This document shows positions 1 through 8,315 of a DNA stretch of 27,409 bases, in pieces. The first letter of the stretch is position 1; the number at the start of each line of letters is the position of its first letter. Origin of the DNA: CAZADH01 sp964483805 (GTDB lineage Bacteria > Muiribacteriota > Ozemobacteria > Ozemobacterales > Ozemobacteraceae); contig CAZADH010000049.1 in assembly GCA_964483805.1 (NCBI GenBank), positions 1 through 27,409 of the forward strand, read 5' to 3'. Made by a program: the position numbers and the translations under genes. The notes under the pieces are model-generated. The model was not told the origin of the DNA. It made no database searches and worked only from the letters and a program-made list of their open reading frames with translations.

Positions 1-1
1 G

Positions 2-3000
2 TCGCTGCTCGTGCCAACCACCGCACCGATGGCGTCGCTGACCTGTTCGTATCTGTTCCCGGCGCAAGGGACGCCGCACTGGATGCTGCTCTACAACACG
101 ACGGGGACGCAGGTCGGTTCGAGTCCGCTGTCGACCATCGACGGGGCCGTGACCGGCGTGGCTCCTCTTGATACGAGCAATTTCACGCCAACGTTCCTGA
201 GTGCGCGCACCGGTCCGGTTACGCTCAATGTGCGCATCATGGACGGCCTGGGCAGCATGCGTCAGGTCGGCAATATAACGTATGACTCCGTGCCACCGAC
301 CGTGAACAGTTTCGCACTGTCGGGCGTCGGTTCGTTCAGCAATGGCGTCGCCTATTACAACCCGGCCAACACCGGCAACCTGTTGACCACGGTGACGCTC
401 GCGACGGTCGACAGCCCACTGCGGCTGGTGACGACCAACCCCGCAAACGCCACACAAGCGGCGGTGGCGCTGACCGGCCCGGCGGGCACCTCGTATTCGG
501 CGAACCTCGGTGTCACCTACTCGACCGAAGGCGATTACCGCATGCATGTGGTCGACCCGGCCGGCAACCCCGGCGTCACCTCGACCGGGGCCCTGGCCTC
601 GTGTCTGGTCCACGTCGATACGGCAACACCGACGGTGCAGTCAGTCACCTGCACATCGCATCCGGGCGGGCTGATCGGCGTCACGCCGGCCGGCGGCGCG
701 ACGTTCTCGGTGCTGTTCACCGACCCGGTCTACTCGATCATCAATATTGCGTATGCACCCACGATGCGGCTGACCAACCCGCTGTTCCCGGCCGACCAGA
801 TCCGCTGCACTTTCCGCGGCTGGAATCCGGACCAACGCACGGCCGTGTTCGACACCCTCGATCCGATTCCCAGTTCGCGCCCGGACTGGACCGGCACCTG
901 GAATTGTGAGATCGCCGGTGTCCGGGATCTCGCCCTCAACCCCATGGATGTCAACACGGCGTTCACCATGCAACTGCGCACGCAGATTCCGTTGTTCGAC
1001 GCGGCGACGATCTGGACCTGGCCGCTGACCTTCAACGCGGTCACCGGCCCTTGGGCGAATCAGCCGTTCTCGAACCTCGTGCCGACACCGAACTCGGCAG
1101 GAGGCGTTGCCTCCCTGGCCGTGCACTACGCGAGCAACCCGACCAACCTGCCGCACCGGTTGCAGATCATCAATGGCGGGGGCACCGTCATCGCCACGGC
1201 CCCTGTCGACGTCGATGTCGTTGCTCGCAGCGGCACGGCGATGATCGATCCGGCCTCGATCACCTGGGTGATCGGGGCTGGCCAGAACAATACGGCGTAT
1301 TACTTGCGTATCATTGACAACAACAACAACCTCGGCCCTGTCGACGACGGGGTCAACGCACGCAATCTCTACGTCGACAATGTCGCCCCTGCTCTCGACG
1401 GTTGGACCTTCGGCACGCTGAACGCCGACCCGACCGGCACCCTGTTCTACTACAGTCCGACGGCCTACCCGAGCGCTATCGCCACAGCAACCTGGGCAAC
1501 GGTCGATACCATGGTCGCGATTCTGGCCACAAGCACCGGCCCGGCGACACGTACGTATGGCATAAATACAAACGCAACGTCGACGCAAATCATGTACGGG
1601 CACCCGCTCGCACCACTGACCGTCGGCTTGCTCGACGGCAGTTACACCCTGACCCTGGCCGATGCGGCCGGCAATCTGGCAGTCAATGGCGCAACCAGTT
1701 CGGTGCGAACGTTGGTCATCGACCGGGTCGGTCCGACAGAAACAGCGATCATCGCCGCTCCGCCGGACAGTCCCACCAACATCGGCACGGGCACCCACGT
1801 CTTCGTGGCCACGTTCTCCGAGCCCATGGACCCGAACGTCTTCCCGGTGCTGGTGCTGGCCACCACGACGACGCCGGCCACACCGCCGATCACCACGACA
1901 TTCCAGCGTTGGCTGGGCGGTGGCCTGCAAGCCGAGTTCCGCACGGACCGCGCCATCACGCCGGCCGACGTGCAGGGCAGTTGGACGTTGCAACTGGCCG
2001 GCGGTCGCGATCTGGCCGGCAATGCCTTCACGCAGGCGATGACCCGCACCGTTACCATCTACTCGCGCGGTCCGAGCATGACCGGCACGGTGGTCACCAC
2101 CAACCCGGCAACGCTCGACGGCACGGTTCGCACCGACTTCCCATTCTCGACGGCCGTTGGCTGGCTGCCGGGCCATGCACTGGGCGCCGGCAGCGCCACG
2201 GTGTCGTTCAGTTACGTGGGCGCCCCGCTGTTCGAACCCCACGAGCTGCAACTGTGGCTCAACGATACGACGTTTGCCGCCAGCGCCCCGGTGGTGAACG
2301 GCGCCGCCGGCATCGACCCGGTCGCCATGAACTGGGCCGCCCCGTTGGGGGTGTCGCTGGCAACCTATGTCATGCGCATCGTCGACACCAATGGTAACTA
2401 CGGCAACCTGAACCGGAACCTGTATCTCGACACCGCATCGCCGACGGCGGCAAGTATGGACTTCCCCGGCCTGAACGTCATCGGCAATACTGTATATTAC
2501 AGTCGCAATGCCCGACCGACAGCCATCGCCTCGATCACGCTGGCCGCCAACGACACGTTCATCGCCGTGATTGCCAGTCCGACCGTGGCGAGCTACCCGC
2601 TGCCGGTCAACACCAACCCTGCCACCATGCGCCAGGTGCACTCGTTCAGCATGGGGACGCTGATGTCCCCAGGCGGCCTGCCGCTGGGCGACAACAACAG
2701 TTATCTGCTGACGTTCACCGATGCGGCCGGCAACCCCGGCGTCGGGCCGGCGACCCGAACCGTCGTGTTCGACAACGCCAGTCCCACGGAAACCCTGATC
2801 ATCGCCGCCCCGCCGGACAGCCCCTACAATATCGGTACCGGCCCGCATACCTTCACGGTGACCTTCAGCGAACCGATGGATCCTGCCATCATCCCAACCC
2901 TGACTCTGGCCACCACAACTCCGGCAACGACGATCACGACGACTTTCGTGTCCTGGGGCGGCGGCAACACCCAGGCGTCGTTCGCGACAGCACGTGACGT

Positions 3001-6000
3001 GACCTCGAGCGATGCCCAGGGCAGTTGGACGTTCCAGCTTGCGGGTGGTCGCGACCTGGCCGGCAACGCCTTCGTACCGTCGGGCGCGGCCCGCGAGATG
3101 GTCATCTACTCGCGCGGCCCGGTATTCGCACCGCAACTGTTGACACAGCAATACACTGTGGATACAGGAGCGACCACGTTCTTCAATCCGGCCGTGGCGA
3201 CACAACCCTGGACGCCCTCATGGAGCACGTTGGTGCTGCCCGGGGTCGCGACCTTGTCGATCTCGTACAGCCAGGGGCCATACGGGCCGCCGCACCGGGT
3301 GTTGATCTACAACGGCACCACCATGATCGGCAGCGCTGCGGTTACCCTGTCCGGCGGGTCTACCGGTTTCGCCACGCTGGCGGCGGCCGCCTTCAATCCG
3401 CCCAATCCGGCGACCGGCAACTACAGCGTTCGCATCATCGACAACAACGGCAACGTCGGCTTCAGCGGTGGTTTTACATTGTATTACGATGTTACACCCG
3501 CCGGCATCGCCACCTTCTCGTTTGCCGGCCCGCGCGTGGCCGCACCGGGCTCGACTTACTACTACAGCCCGACCGCGCTGGGTGTCCGGCCACTGGTGTT
3601 CACAGGCAACATCGGCGTGGCCGAGCCCTTGCGGCTTGCTGTCAACAGCGGGCTCGCGACCTGGACCTGGGCGCCACCGATCAGCCCCGACGCATCGCGC
3701 AACTATGGGTGGGCCTTCGACGGCAACAACGCCATGGGCGCGGCGCTGCCGGAAGGGACATACAATGTAAGCACACTCGACAACGCCGGCAACATCTCGA
3801 CCGGTGTTGCCGCCAGCCAGCGGGTGGTCATCGATCGCACCGCCCCTGTGCTCGACCTCATCGGCTCGCCGACCCTGCATGTGGCAGCCACCGGCAACGC
3901 CACCTATGCCCTGGGCATCTGGAGCACCGATGCCTACGGCATCGCCACCAGCGCTCCGGCGCCGACGCTCAGCCTGGCCACTGGCGGCATCCGCGTTGAC
4001 TTCATCAACACCGGCTGGTGGGGCGGCTCGACGGCCATGAATGCCACCGCGACCTACATCAGCGCTGCGCCATTGACGGCAACGATGCCGCAAGGTTTGT
4101 GGCACCTGACGGCCTACGGCAACGACCTGGCCGGCAATACCGGGTCTCGCACGTTGCTGGTCGACGTGCAGACGCGTGGCCCAACCCTCGATGCGATTCA
4201 CGTCTACTCGTATCAGAGCACAACGGCGAGCGAACCGCTGCCGGGCGATGTGCTCACCGATGCGCCATTCAGTCCGGTCGTGCCGCCGAACGCGGCGACG
4301 ATCCGCATCACCTGGCCGGCTTCGCCGTCGATGCCATTGAGTCTGATTTTCCGGCAGGGTGCGGCAACGATCGCCAGCGCATCGCTCGTCGGCCGGGCCG
4401 ATGCAGCAAGTGCAACGATTCTGTATCCGGCACAGGTCCCCGGCGCCCCGCTCCCCGACGGCACCTATGACCTGGTCGTCGTCACCGACTTCAACGACCC
4501 CAGCACCGTGCAGGGCCGGTTCGTGCAGGATTCCGTCGCCCCACGCGTCATCGTGGCCGGGCTGCCGAACGACCCGCACCTCGCCTCCGACGTGTATTAC
4601 GTGAACCCGACCACGACACCCGCGGTAGCCTTCACCGGCAGCGTCACGCCCGACAACGGTCCGCTGCTGATGCGCGCCACCAGCGGGCTCAGCACCGACA
4701 CCTGGGCGATGAGCCTCGATTCGACTTCCGGCGCCTTCAGCGGCACGTTCACGGGCCTGCATGACACCACGGAAGCGTGGATGCCGGATGGGCAGTATCG
4801 ACTCGCCGTCGTCGATGCGGCCGGCAACGTCGCCATCCCGGTCGGTGGCGCCCCCGCCACCGCCGATATCTGCATCGACACGGCACAACCGACGGTATCC
4901 GGGTATGCCGCGTTTGTCGGGGCCAACCCGGTGACCCGGTTCAACCCGAACATTGGCAATCTGACGATCGTGGCCAACACCACCGAGGCCGCGGCCCCCA
5001 CCGGCGCCGCGCAGATCCTGGTGCGGGCGTGGCCGTTCGACACCACGGTGGCCCGCCTGCCGGCAACCGTTCGCGTGGCCGGCACCAGCGTCGAGGCGAC
5101 CTGGGACGGCCGCGATCAGAGCACCGGCGCCTACGTGGCCAACGGCACCTACAAGTTCGTGCTGGCCGACATGGCCGGCAACACCGCCACCGACTCGTTG
5201 CAGATGACCGTAAATGCCCAACCGTTCCTGCTCTCGTCGGTGACCCAGATCACGGCAACCCGAGTGCGGCTCACTTTCAACCAGGACGTCGATCCGACGC
5301 CAGCCAACCTGGCGGGTATGGGTCTGACGGTCATCGACAACACCGGTGCTGCTGCGCCGCCCGTATTGACACGACAACTTGCGTCGGGCGGTCTCGCACT
5401 CGATCTGGCGTTTGCTGCACCGCTTACCGATGCACGTCAATACACGGTAACCATACTTCCGGGCACGTTGCGCAGCGGCGATCTCGTACCAATTGCCGCA
5501 CCGAACAACACCGGGACAGTGCGCATCGATGCGCGGCCGGCCAGCATTGCAAGCATCAACTTCAACGGGGTCACCAGTGCCCGCAGCGTCAACGTCGTCT
5601 TCGACGAGCCGGTCACGCTGCCGAGTGCCGACACCCTCGGCAACTGGCAACTGGCCGAGGGCGCGCGCACGATCGGCATGACCGGGGCCGTACTGCAAGC
5701 CGATCGGCTCACCGTGCGCCTGACCGCCGCGGAAGACCTCACCGACGCCCACACCTACCTGGTCACGGCCACCAGCGTTCTCGACGCCTTCCAGAACCCG
5801 TCTGCCGGTTCGTATTCGTTCACCGGCCGGGATTTGACGCCTCCTGTATTGACAATCAATGCGTTCTCGAACCCAGCCAATGAATACAACGTAAGCGTCA
5901 TCGTGCAGAGCAATGAGACGCTGGGCGCCGCCCCCATCGTGCGGGTGACGCAGGGTGGCACCTTCATCGGTGAGGTCACCATGAAGGTCGGCAGCCAGCC

Positions 6001-7207
6001 CCGACTGTATCTCGTGGGCGTGGCGTTGAACCCGGGCAGTTCGGGCGCGGTCCAGCTCGAGGTGCGGGGCAGCGATGCAGCCGGCAACCAGGGCAACAAC
6101 TCGCTCACCTTCAACACCGCGACGGTAAGCGCGTCGCAGCGCACCGAGATCAGTTCGGTCGACGGCGCGCTGCAGGCGGTCTTCGACGTCGGTGCCGTCA
6201 ACGCCAATACACTCGCCAAGGTGTTCACGCACACGCTGGCGACGGGAAGCACCATCACCGCCAATCGGCGGGCCTTGCGGATCAGCGACACACCGACGGA
6301 GATGCTCACCGGCGCATTGCGGGCAGCCCAGGCCTCGACCGAGCTGGTGCCCACAGGCCCGGCCTATGAACTGGCGCTGCCGGCAACCAAGGTGGCGCGC
6401 GGCTTCTCGATACGTGTCGCCATCCCCGGTGCACGGGACCAGGACGGCCTGGGGCTCTTCATGCTCGCACCCGATGGCGCCTGGACGTTTGCCGGCAAGG
6501 CATGCGCCTCTGGCAGCTACGCGATCAACACGACGCAACCGACCCATTACGCGATCCTGCGCGACACCAAAGCGCCGGCAGTGACCATGACCACAGTGCT
6601 CGATGCCAACAAACCGTTGCGCACCGAACAACCGGAACTCACCGGCACCGTCAGCGACGGCACCGGCGTGAATGCGACCAGCCTCCGCGCCATCCTCGAC
6701 AGCGTCGAACTGCCAATGACGACCGTGGGTGCGAATGGTCCGCAGGTCGCCTTCCGCTTCGTGCCGCCCTTCCCACTGGTCAGTGGTGAACACACCTTCG
6801 CAGTGCGCGCCACCGACTTGACCGGCAACACGGTGACCACACCGGCCCAGACCTTCGCGATCGATGCACCGTTGAAAATCATGGAGATCCAGACCTTCCC
6901 GAACCCGGCCCGGCGCTTCGCCAAGGTGCGCATTGCCGTGAACCGGCGCGACCTGAGCGGCGACCTGGTCGACGTTACGATCTACGATGTGAGCGGGGCG
7001 CGGGTCGGCACGCTGGCCGACATCAACCCGGTGTTCGAGCAGTCGACGGGCGGCCAACGCTACCTCTACGACATCCCCTGGGACCTGACCAACGGCGACG
7101 GCAACGCGGTGGCCAACGGTGTCTACCTGCTGCGCATCCGCCTGCACGACCCGCTCGATCCGGAAAAGACCACCAAGATCACCCACAAAGTGGCGGTGCT
7201 GCGATGA
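2..7207 (+). CDS. Giant multi-Ig-domain surface protein G1, 5' partial
   Basis: The frame is open at the left edge and gives about 2401 residues before TGA, so the N-terminus lies outside the window; the GTG at 11 is internal. By comparison with G2, about 1750 N-terminal residues are missing. Modules in order (nt): A1 partial 2-286, B1 287-619, C1 620-985, A2 986-1378, B2 1379-1723, C2 1724-2071, A2' 2072-2431, B2' 2432-2773, C2' 2774-3118, A3 3119-3490, B3 3491-3835, C3 3836-4180, A4 4181-4531, B4 4532-4879. These are followed by a FlgD-like module (WDG...NGTYKF...GN, about 4880-5215), two SwmB-like modules, further Ig-like modules and a FlgD/T9SS-like C-terminal tail from 6869. B modules carry YY-x-P-like strands and end in D-x-AGN loops. 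C modules carry FSEPMD and QGSW..QLAGGRDLAGN. No catalytic motif was seen. An exported structural or adhesive role is inferred. The gene overlaps the lipoprotein gene by 4 nt. Confidence 0.93.
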   Translation, partial: SLLVPTTAPMASLTCSYLFPAQGTPHWMLLYNTTGTQVGSSPLSTIDGAVTGVAPLDTSNFTPTFLSARTGPVTLNVRIMDGLGSMRQVGNITYDSVPPTVNSFALSGVGSFSNGVAYYNPANTGNLLTTVTLATVDSPLRLVTTNPANATQAAVALTGPAGTSYSANLGVTYSTEGDYRMHVVDPAGNPGVTSTGALASCLVHVDTATPTVQSVTCTSHPGGLIGVTPAGGATFSVLFTDPVYSIINIAYAPTMRLTNPLFPADQIRCTFRGWNPDQRTAVFDTLDPIPSSRPDWTGTWNCEIAGVRDLALNPMDVNTAFTMQLRTQIPLFDAATIWTWPLTFNAVTGPWANQPFSNLVPTPNSAGGVASLAVHYASNPTNLPHRLQIINGGGTVIATAPVDVDVVARSGTAMIDPASITWVIGAGQNNTAYYLRIIDNNNNLGPVDDGVNARNLYVDNVAPALDGWTFGTLNADPTGTLFYYSPTAYPSAIATATWATVDTMVAILATSTGPATRTYGINTNATSTQIMYGHPLAPLTVGLLDGSYTLTLADAAGNLAVNGATSSVRTLVIDRVGPTETAIIAAPPDSPTNIGTGTHVFVATFSEPMDPNVFPVLVLATTTTPATPPITTTFQRWLGGGLQAEFRTDRAITPADVQGSWTLQLAGGRDLAGNAFTQAMTRTVTIYSRGPSMTGTVVTTNPATLDGTVRTDFPFSTAVGWLPGHALGAGSATVSFSYVGAPLFEPHELQLWLNDTTFAASAPVVNGAAGIDPVAMNWAAPLGVSLATYVMRIVDTNGNYGNLNRNLYLDTASPTAASMDFPGLNVIGNTVYYSRNARPTAIASITLAANDTFIAVIASPTVASYPLPVNTNPATMRQVHSFSMGTLMSPGGLPLGDNNSYLLTFTDAAGNPGVGPATRTVVFDNASPTETLIIAAPPDSPYNIGTGPHTFTVTFSEPMDPAIIPTLTLATTTPATTITTTFVSWGGGNTQASFATARDVTSSDAQGSWTFQLAGGRDLAGNAFVPSGAAREMVIYSRGPVFAPQLLTQQYTVDTGATTFFNPAVATQPWTPSWSTLVLPGVATLSISYSQGPYGPPHRVLIYNGTTMIGSAAVTLSGGSTGFATLAAAAFNPPNPATGNYSVRIIDNNGNVGFSGGFTLYYDVTPAGIATFSFAGPRVAAPGSTYYYSPTALGVRPLVFTGNIGVAEPLRLAVNSGLATWTWAPPISPDASRNYGWAFDGNNAMGAALPEGTYNVSTLDNAGNISTGVAASQRVVIDRTAPVLDLIGSPTLHVAATGNATYALGIWSTDAYGIATSAPAPTLSLATGGIRVDFINTGWWGGSTAMNATATYISAAPLTATMPQGLWHLTAYGNDLAGNTGSRTLLVDVQTRGPTLDAIHVYSYQSTTASEPLPGDVLTDAPFSPVVPPNAATIRITWPASPSMPLSLIFRQGAATIASASLVGRADAASATILYPAQVPGAPLPDGTYDLVVVTDFNDPSTVQGRFVQDSVAPRVIVAGLPNDPHLASDVYYVNPTTTPAVAFTGSVTPDNGPLLMRATSGLSTDTWAMSLDSTSGAFSGTFTGLHDTTEAWMPDGQYRLAVVDAAGNVAIPVGGAPATADICIDTAQPTVSGYAAFVGANPVTRFNPNIGNLTIVANTTEAAAPTGAAQILVRAWPFDTTVARLPATVRVAGTSVEATWDGRDQSTGAYVANGTYKFVLADMAGNTATDSLQMTVNAQPFLLSSVTQITATRVRLTFNQDVDPTPANLAGMGLTVIDNTGAAAPPVLTRQLASGGLALDLAFAAPLTDARQYTVTILPGTLRSGDLVPIAAPNNTGTVRIDARPASIASINFNGVTSARSVNVVFDEPVTLPSADTLGNWQLAEGARTIGMTGAVLQADRLTVRLTAAEDLTDAHTYLVTATSVLDAFQNPSAGSYSFTGRDLTPPVLTINAFSNPANEYNVSVIVQSNETLGAAPIVRVTQGGTFIGEVTMKVGSQPRLYLVGVALNPGSSGAVQLEVRGSDAAGNQGNNSLTFNTATVSASQRTEISSVDGALQAVFDVGAVNANTLAKVFTHTLATGSTITANRRALRISDTPTEMLTGALRAAQASTELVPTGPAYELALPATKVARGFSIRVAIPGARDQDGLGLFMLAPDGAWTFAGKACASGSYAINTTQPTHYAILRDTKAPAVTMTTVLDANKPLRTEQPELTGTVSDGTGVNATSLRAILDSVELPMTTVGANGPQVAFRFVPPFPLVSGEHTFAVRATDLTGNTVTTPAQTFAIDAPLKIMEIQTFPNPARRFAKVRIAVNRRDLSGDLVDVTIYDVSGARVGTLADINPVFEQSTGGQRYLYDIPWDLTNGDGNAVANGVYLLRIRLHDPLDPEKTTKITHKVAVLR
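986..2071 (+). repeat. A-B-C block, first copy in G1
   Basis: A 362-codon unit of three modules. Module A contains PHxLQI...VIA and ends in (I/V)(I/V)DNNxN. Module B contains LFYYSPTAYP and DAAGN. Module C contains IGTGTH, FSEPMD, QGSW and GGRDLAGN. It is directly followed by a second block of the same layout at 2072-3118. The single equivalent block in G2 is 14580-15641. Confidence 0.85.
2072..3118 (+). repeat. A-B-C block, second copy in G1 (absent as a pair in G2)
   Basis: A 349-codon unit, in tandem with 986-2071. Its B and C modules share FPGLNV, IGTGPHTF and VTFSE with the single G2 block. The pair versus single state is an in-frame copy-number difference of one whole block between the paralogues. 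Confidence 0.85.
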
Positions 7208-8010
7208 ATACAACATACAATGTAAGACATCTCGCGGTGGTGCTGTCATCCTCTGTCGTATTGGCCATCATCATCGCCTCGCTCATCGGGTGCGGGGGCG
7301 GTTCGGGCCGGCAGACGCTGCCCGGCGAGAATCCGTTCAGCGCCTGGACCGGCACCGGTACGAGCATCTCGACCGGCACGGGGACCGGAACGACCACCGG
7401 GACGGGCACCGGAGGTTCGACGGGAACCGGCACCGGCTCTTCAACAGGTACGGGCACCGGCACCGGGACCCAGACGCCGGCCCAACTGCTCAACCAGGGT
7501 TGGGCGGCGGCGGGGTCGGGCAACTGGAGTTCGGCACTCAACAGTTTCCAGGCGATCCTGGCCCTGCCGACCGCGACAACGGCCGAGCGCGATCAAGCCA
7601 ACAATGGTCTTGGTTGGGCCTACACCAAGGTATCCAGCCTCGAGGCCGGCATTCCGTATTTCACCGCGGCAGCACCCAACGTCGGCGAGTCACGGGTCGG
7701 CCTGGCCGCGGCCCTCATTCACCGCGCCGATTTCTCGGGCTTCCCGCAGGCGATTACCTACCTCGAGACCGAAGGCATCAACAATCCGGCATTTGTCTAC
7801 GTGCCGGCACATCCGATCGGGGTGTCCAACGGCGAAGCGCATGCCCTGCTGGCCTACGCCTATTTCTGGCGCAACAACGCGGGTGATGATCAGCTTGCCC
7901 GCGACCAGATCACCGCCGCCCGCGCCGCCGATCGCAGCGCGACCAGCAGCGTGGCGCAGATTTACGCGGTATTGCAGAACCTGGGGTTATCGGGAATCGG
8001 CGGTCTGTAA
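7204..8010 (+). CDS. TPR-like lipoprotein L1 with Thr-Gly repeat stalk
   Basis: A 268-residue protein. The start ATG overlaps the G1 stop (ATGA) and has no evident Shine-Dalgarno, so translation is probably coupled to G1. Residues 10-29 form a hydrophobic segment ending in a canonical lipobox L27-I28-G29-C30, predicting lipidation at Cys30. Gly at +2 would favour the outer membrane under the Lol rule, if that rule applies here. A G-rich patch and a TLPGENP segment lead into a low-complexity T/G/S stalk (residues 49-89), probably extended and possibly glycosylated. Residues 95-268 look alpha-helical and TPR-like (paired short helices around QGW..A..GNW..AL..F, NNGLGWAY and AHALLAYAYF). It is a clear paralogue of L2, about 70% identical over this part by hand count. 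The helical domain suggests protein binding; a role in tethering or assembling G1 is inferred from coupling. Not recognised as a named family. Confidence 0.93.
   Translation: MNTTYNVRHLAVVLSSSVVLAIIIASLIGCGGGSGRQTLPGENPFSAWTGTGTSISTGTGTGTTTGTGTGGSTGTGTGSSTGTGTGTGTQTPAQLLNQGWAAAGSGNWSSALNSFQAILALPTATTAERDQANNGLGWAYTKVSSLEAGIPYFTAAAPNVGESRVGLAAALIHRADFSGFPQAITYLETEGINNPAFVYVPAHPIGVSNGEAHALLAYAYFWRNNAGDDQLARDQITAARAADRSATSSVAQIYAVLQNLGLSGIGGL
7348..7470 (+). repeat. Thr-Gly/Ser low-complexity stalk repeat in L1
   Basis: Degenerate hexanucleotide repeats of the type ACCGGN / ACGGGN encode about 41 residues of T-G with some S. The tract lies between the lipidated N-terminus and the helical domain, and is likely to expand or contract by slippage. 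Confidence 0.85.
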
Positions 8011-8036
8011 CCTCGCTCGACCGGACCCGGGAAATC

Positions 8037-8089
8037 GGAAATCGGGGGCGCATACCCATTTGGGAAAATGGTATGCGTCCCCGATTTCC
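8037..8089. repeat. REP/MITE-like imperfect palindrome
   Basis: Arms 8037-8061 and 8066-8089 are complementary over about 24 bp with one mismatch and one bulged C; the loop is only about 4 nt. The arm contains a GGAAATCGGGG...CGCATACC core, and a short direct duplication GAAATCG occurs at its outer left edge. There is no T-tract after the hairpin, so it is a poor intrinsic terminator. In my recollection, similar AAATCGGGGA-type palindromes occur near REP-associated Y1 transposases in environmental genomes. It occupies the intergenic space after L1. Confidence 0.65.
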
Positions 8090-8223
8090 CTGTCTGTGCC
8101 GCAAAGGTGCATCGGCACCGGGTTCCCGTCGCGGCATTCAACGAAGAGACCGGCAATGCCGATAAGAGTGATTGGCTTGTACTATAGAGATTTCACCTGA
8201 CCGGAAAACGGGTCGTTTGCACC

Positions 8224-8287
8224 GTCCCATCCTTCGTCTGGGACCGCCATCCGTGGCGGCAAACGCCCACTACGCCCCTCGTGGGCG
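8224..8287 (+). promoter_or_regulatory. Three consecutive hairpins in the leader of G2
   Basis: Perfect stems in series: GTCCCA 8224-8229 with TGGGAC 8239-8244; CCGCCA 8244-8249 with TGGCGG 8254-8259 around a TCCG loop (a UNCG-type tetraloop); and CGCCCAC 8264-8270 with GTGGGCG 8281-8287. The first two share base 8244, so at most one of them can use it. The array ends 16 nt before the Shine-Dalgarno of G2. It could be a structured 5' leader controlling G2 translation. I could not match it to a known riboswitch class. Confidence 0.5.
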
Positions 8288-8303
8288 GCGGCGGGTTGCG
8301 TTC

Positions 8304-8308
8304 AGGAG
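8304..8308 (+). promoter_or_regulatory. Shine-Dalgarno of G2
   Basis: AGGAG, 7 nt before ATG 8316. It decides the start against the upstream in-frame TTG at 8172. Confidence 0.85.
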
Positions 8309-8315
8309 ACAAACA

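Larger units (their letters stand above)
2..8010 (+). repeat. Tandem cassette copy 1 (G1 3' part + L1)
   Basis: At protein level this stretch is colinear with 13620-20500: the same order of A/B/C modules, FlgD-like module, SwmB-like modules, C-terminal tail and coupled lipoprotein. The last 112 residues of G1 and G2 are about 80% identical by my count and both end THKVAVLR. Copies are diverged at DNA level, so the duplication is old. The left end of the copy is outside the window. Confidence 0.88.
8011..8315. other. Intergenic region L1-G2 (305 nt)
   Basis: It contains the palindrome at 8037-8089, then about 130 nt with no clear gene, then the three-hairpin leader. A TACTATA-like AT-rich word at 8180-8186 could be a -10 element, but no good -35 box lies 16-18 nt upstream. 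No small gene with a plausible ribosome binding site was found. Confidence 0.5.

Noticed and set aside
11..13. GTG as the true start of G1
   Set aside because: The frame is open to the window edge and aligns with the middle of module A1 in G2 (from 13620), so this codon is internal.
986..3118. CRISPR or short tandem DNA repeat array
   Set aside because: The repetition is at protein-module level with about 350-codon periods and diverged DNA; no short identical direct repeats with spacers are present.
3218..7249. Very long antisense open frame (over 1300 codons), with others at 641-3205, 9303-10859, 17745-19700, 20601-22592 and 25575-27029
   Set aside because: All are opposite the giant genes. 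Their translations are rich in R, G, H, V and D without domain patterns, as expected for shadows of GC-rich codons. The sense frames have signal peptides and conserved modules.
8037..8090. Intrinsic terminator of L1
   Set aside because: The stem is not followed by a T-tract and has an almost symmetric, element-like palindrome; a mobile or REP-like origin fits better, although termination cannot be excluded.
8224..8290. Cyclic-di-GMP (GEMM) riboswitch in the G2 leader
   Set aside because: The three hairpins do not show the conserved GEMM core or receptor as far as I can align them.
8172..8315. Upstream TTG start extending G2 by 48 codons
   Set aside because: It has no ribosome binding site, would place an arginine-rich segment before the signal peptide, and runs through the hairpin leader. 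AGGAG supports ATG 8316.
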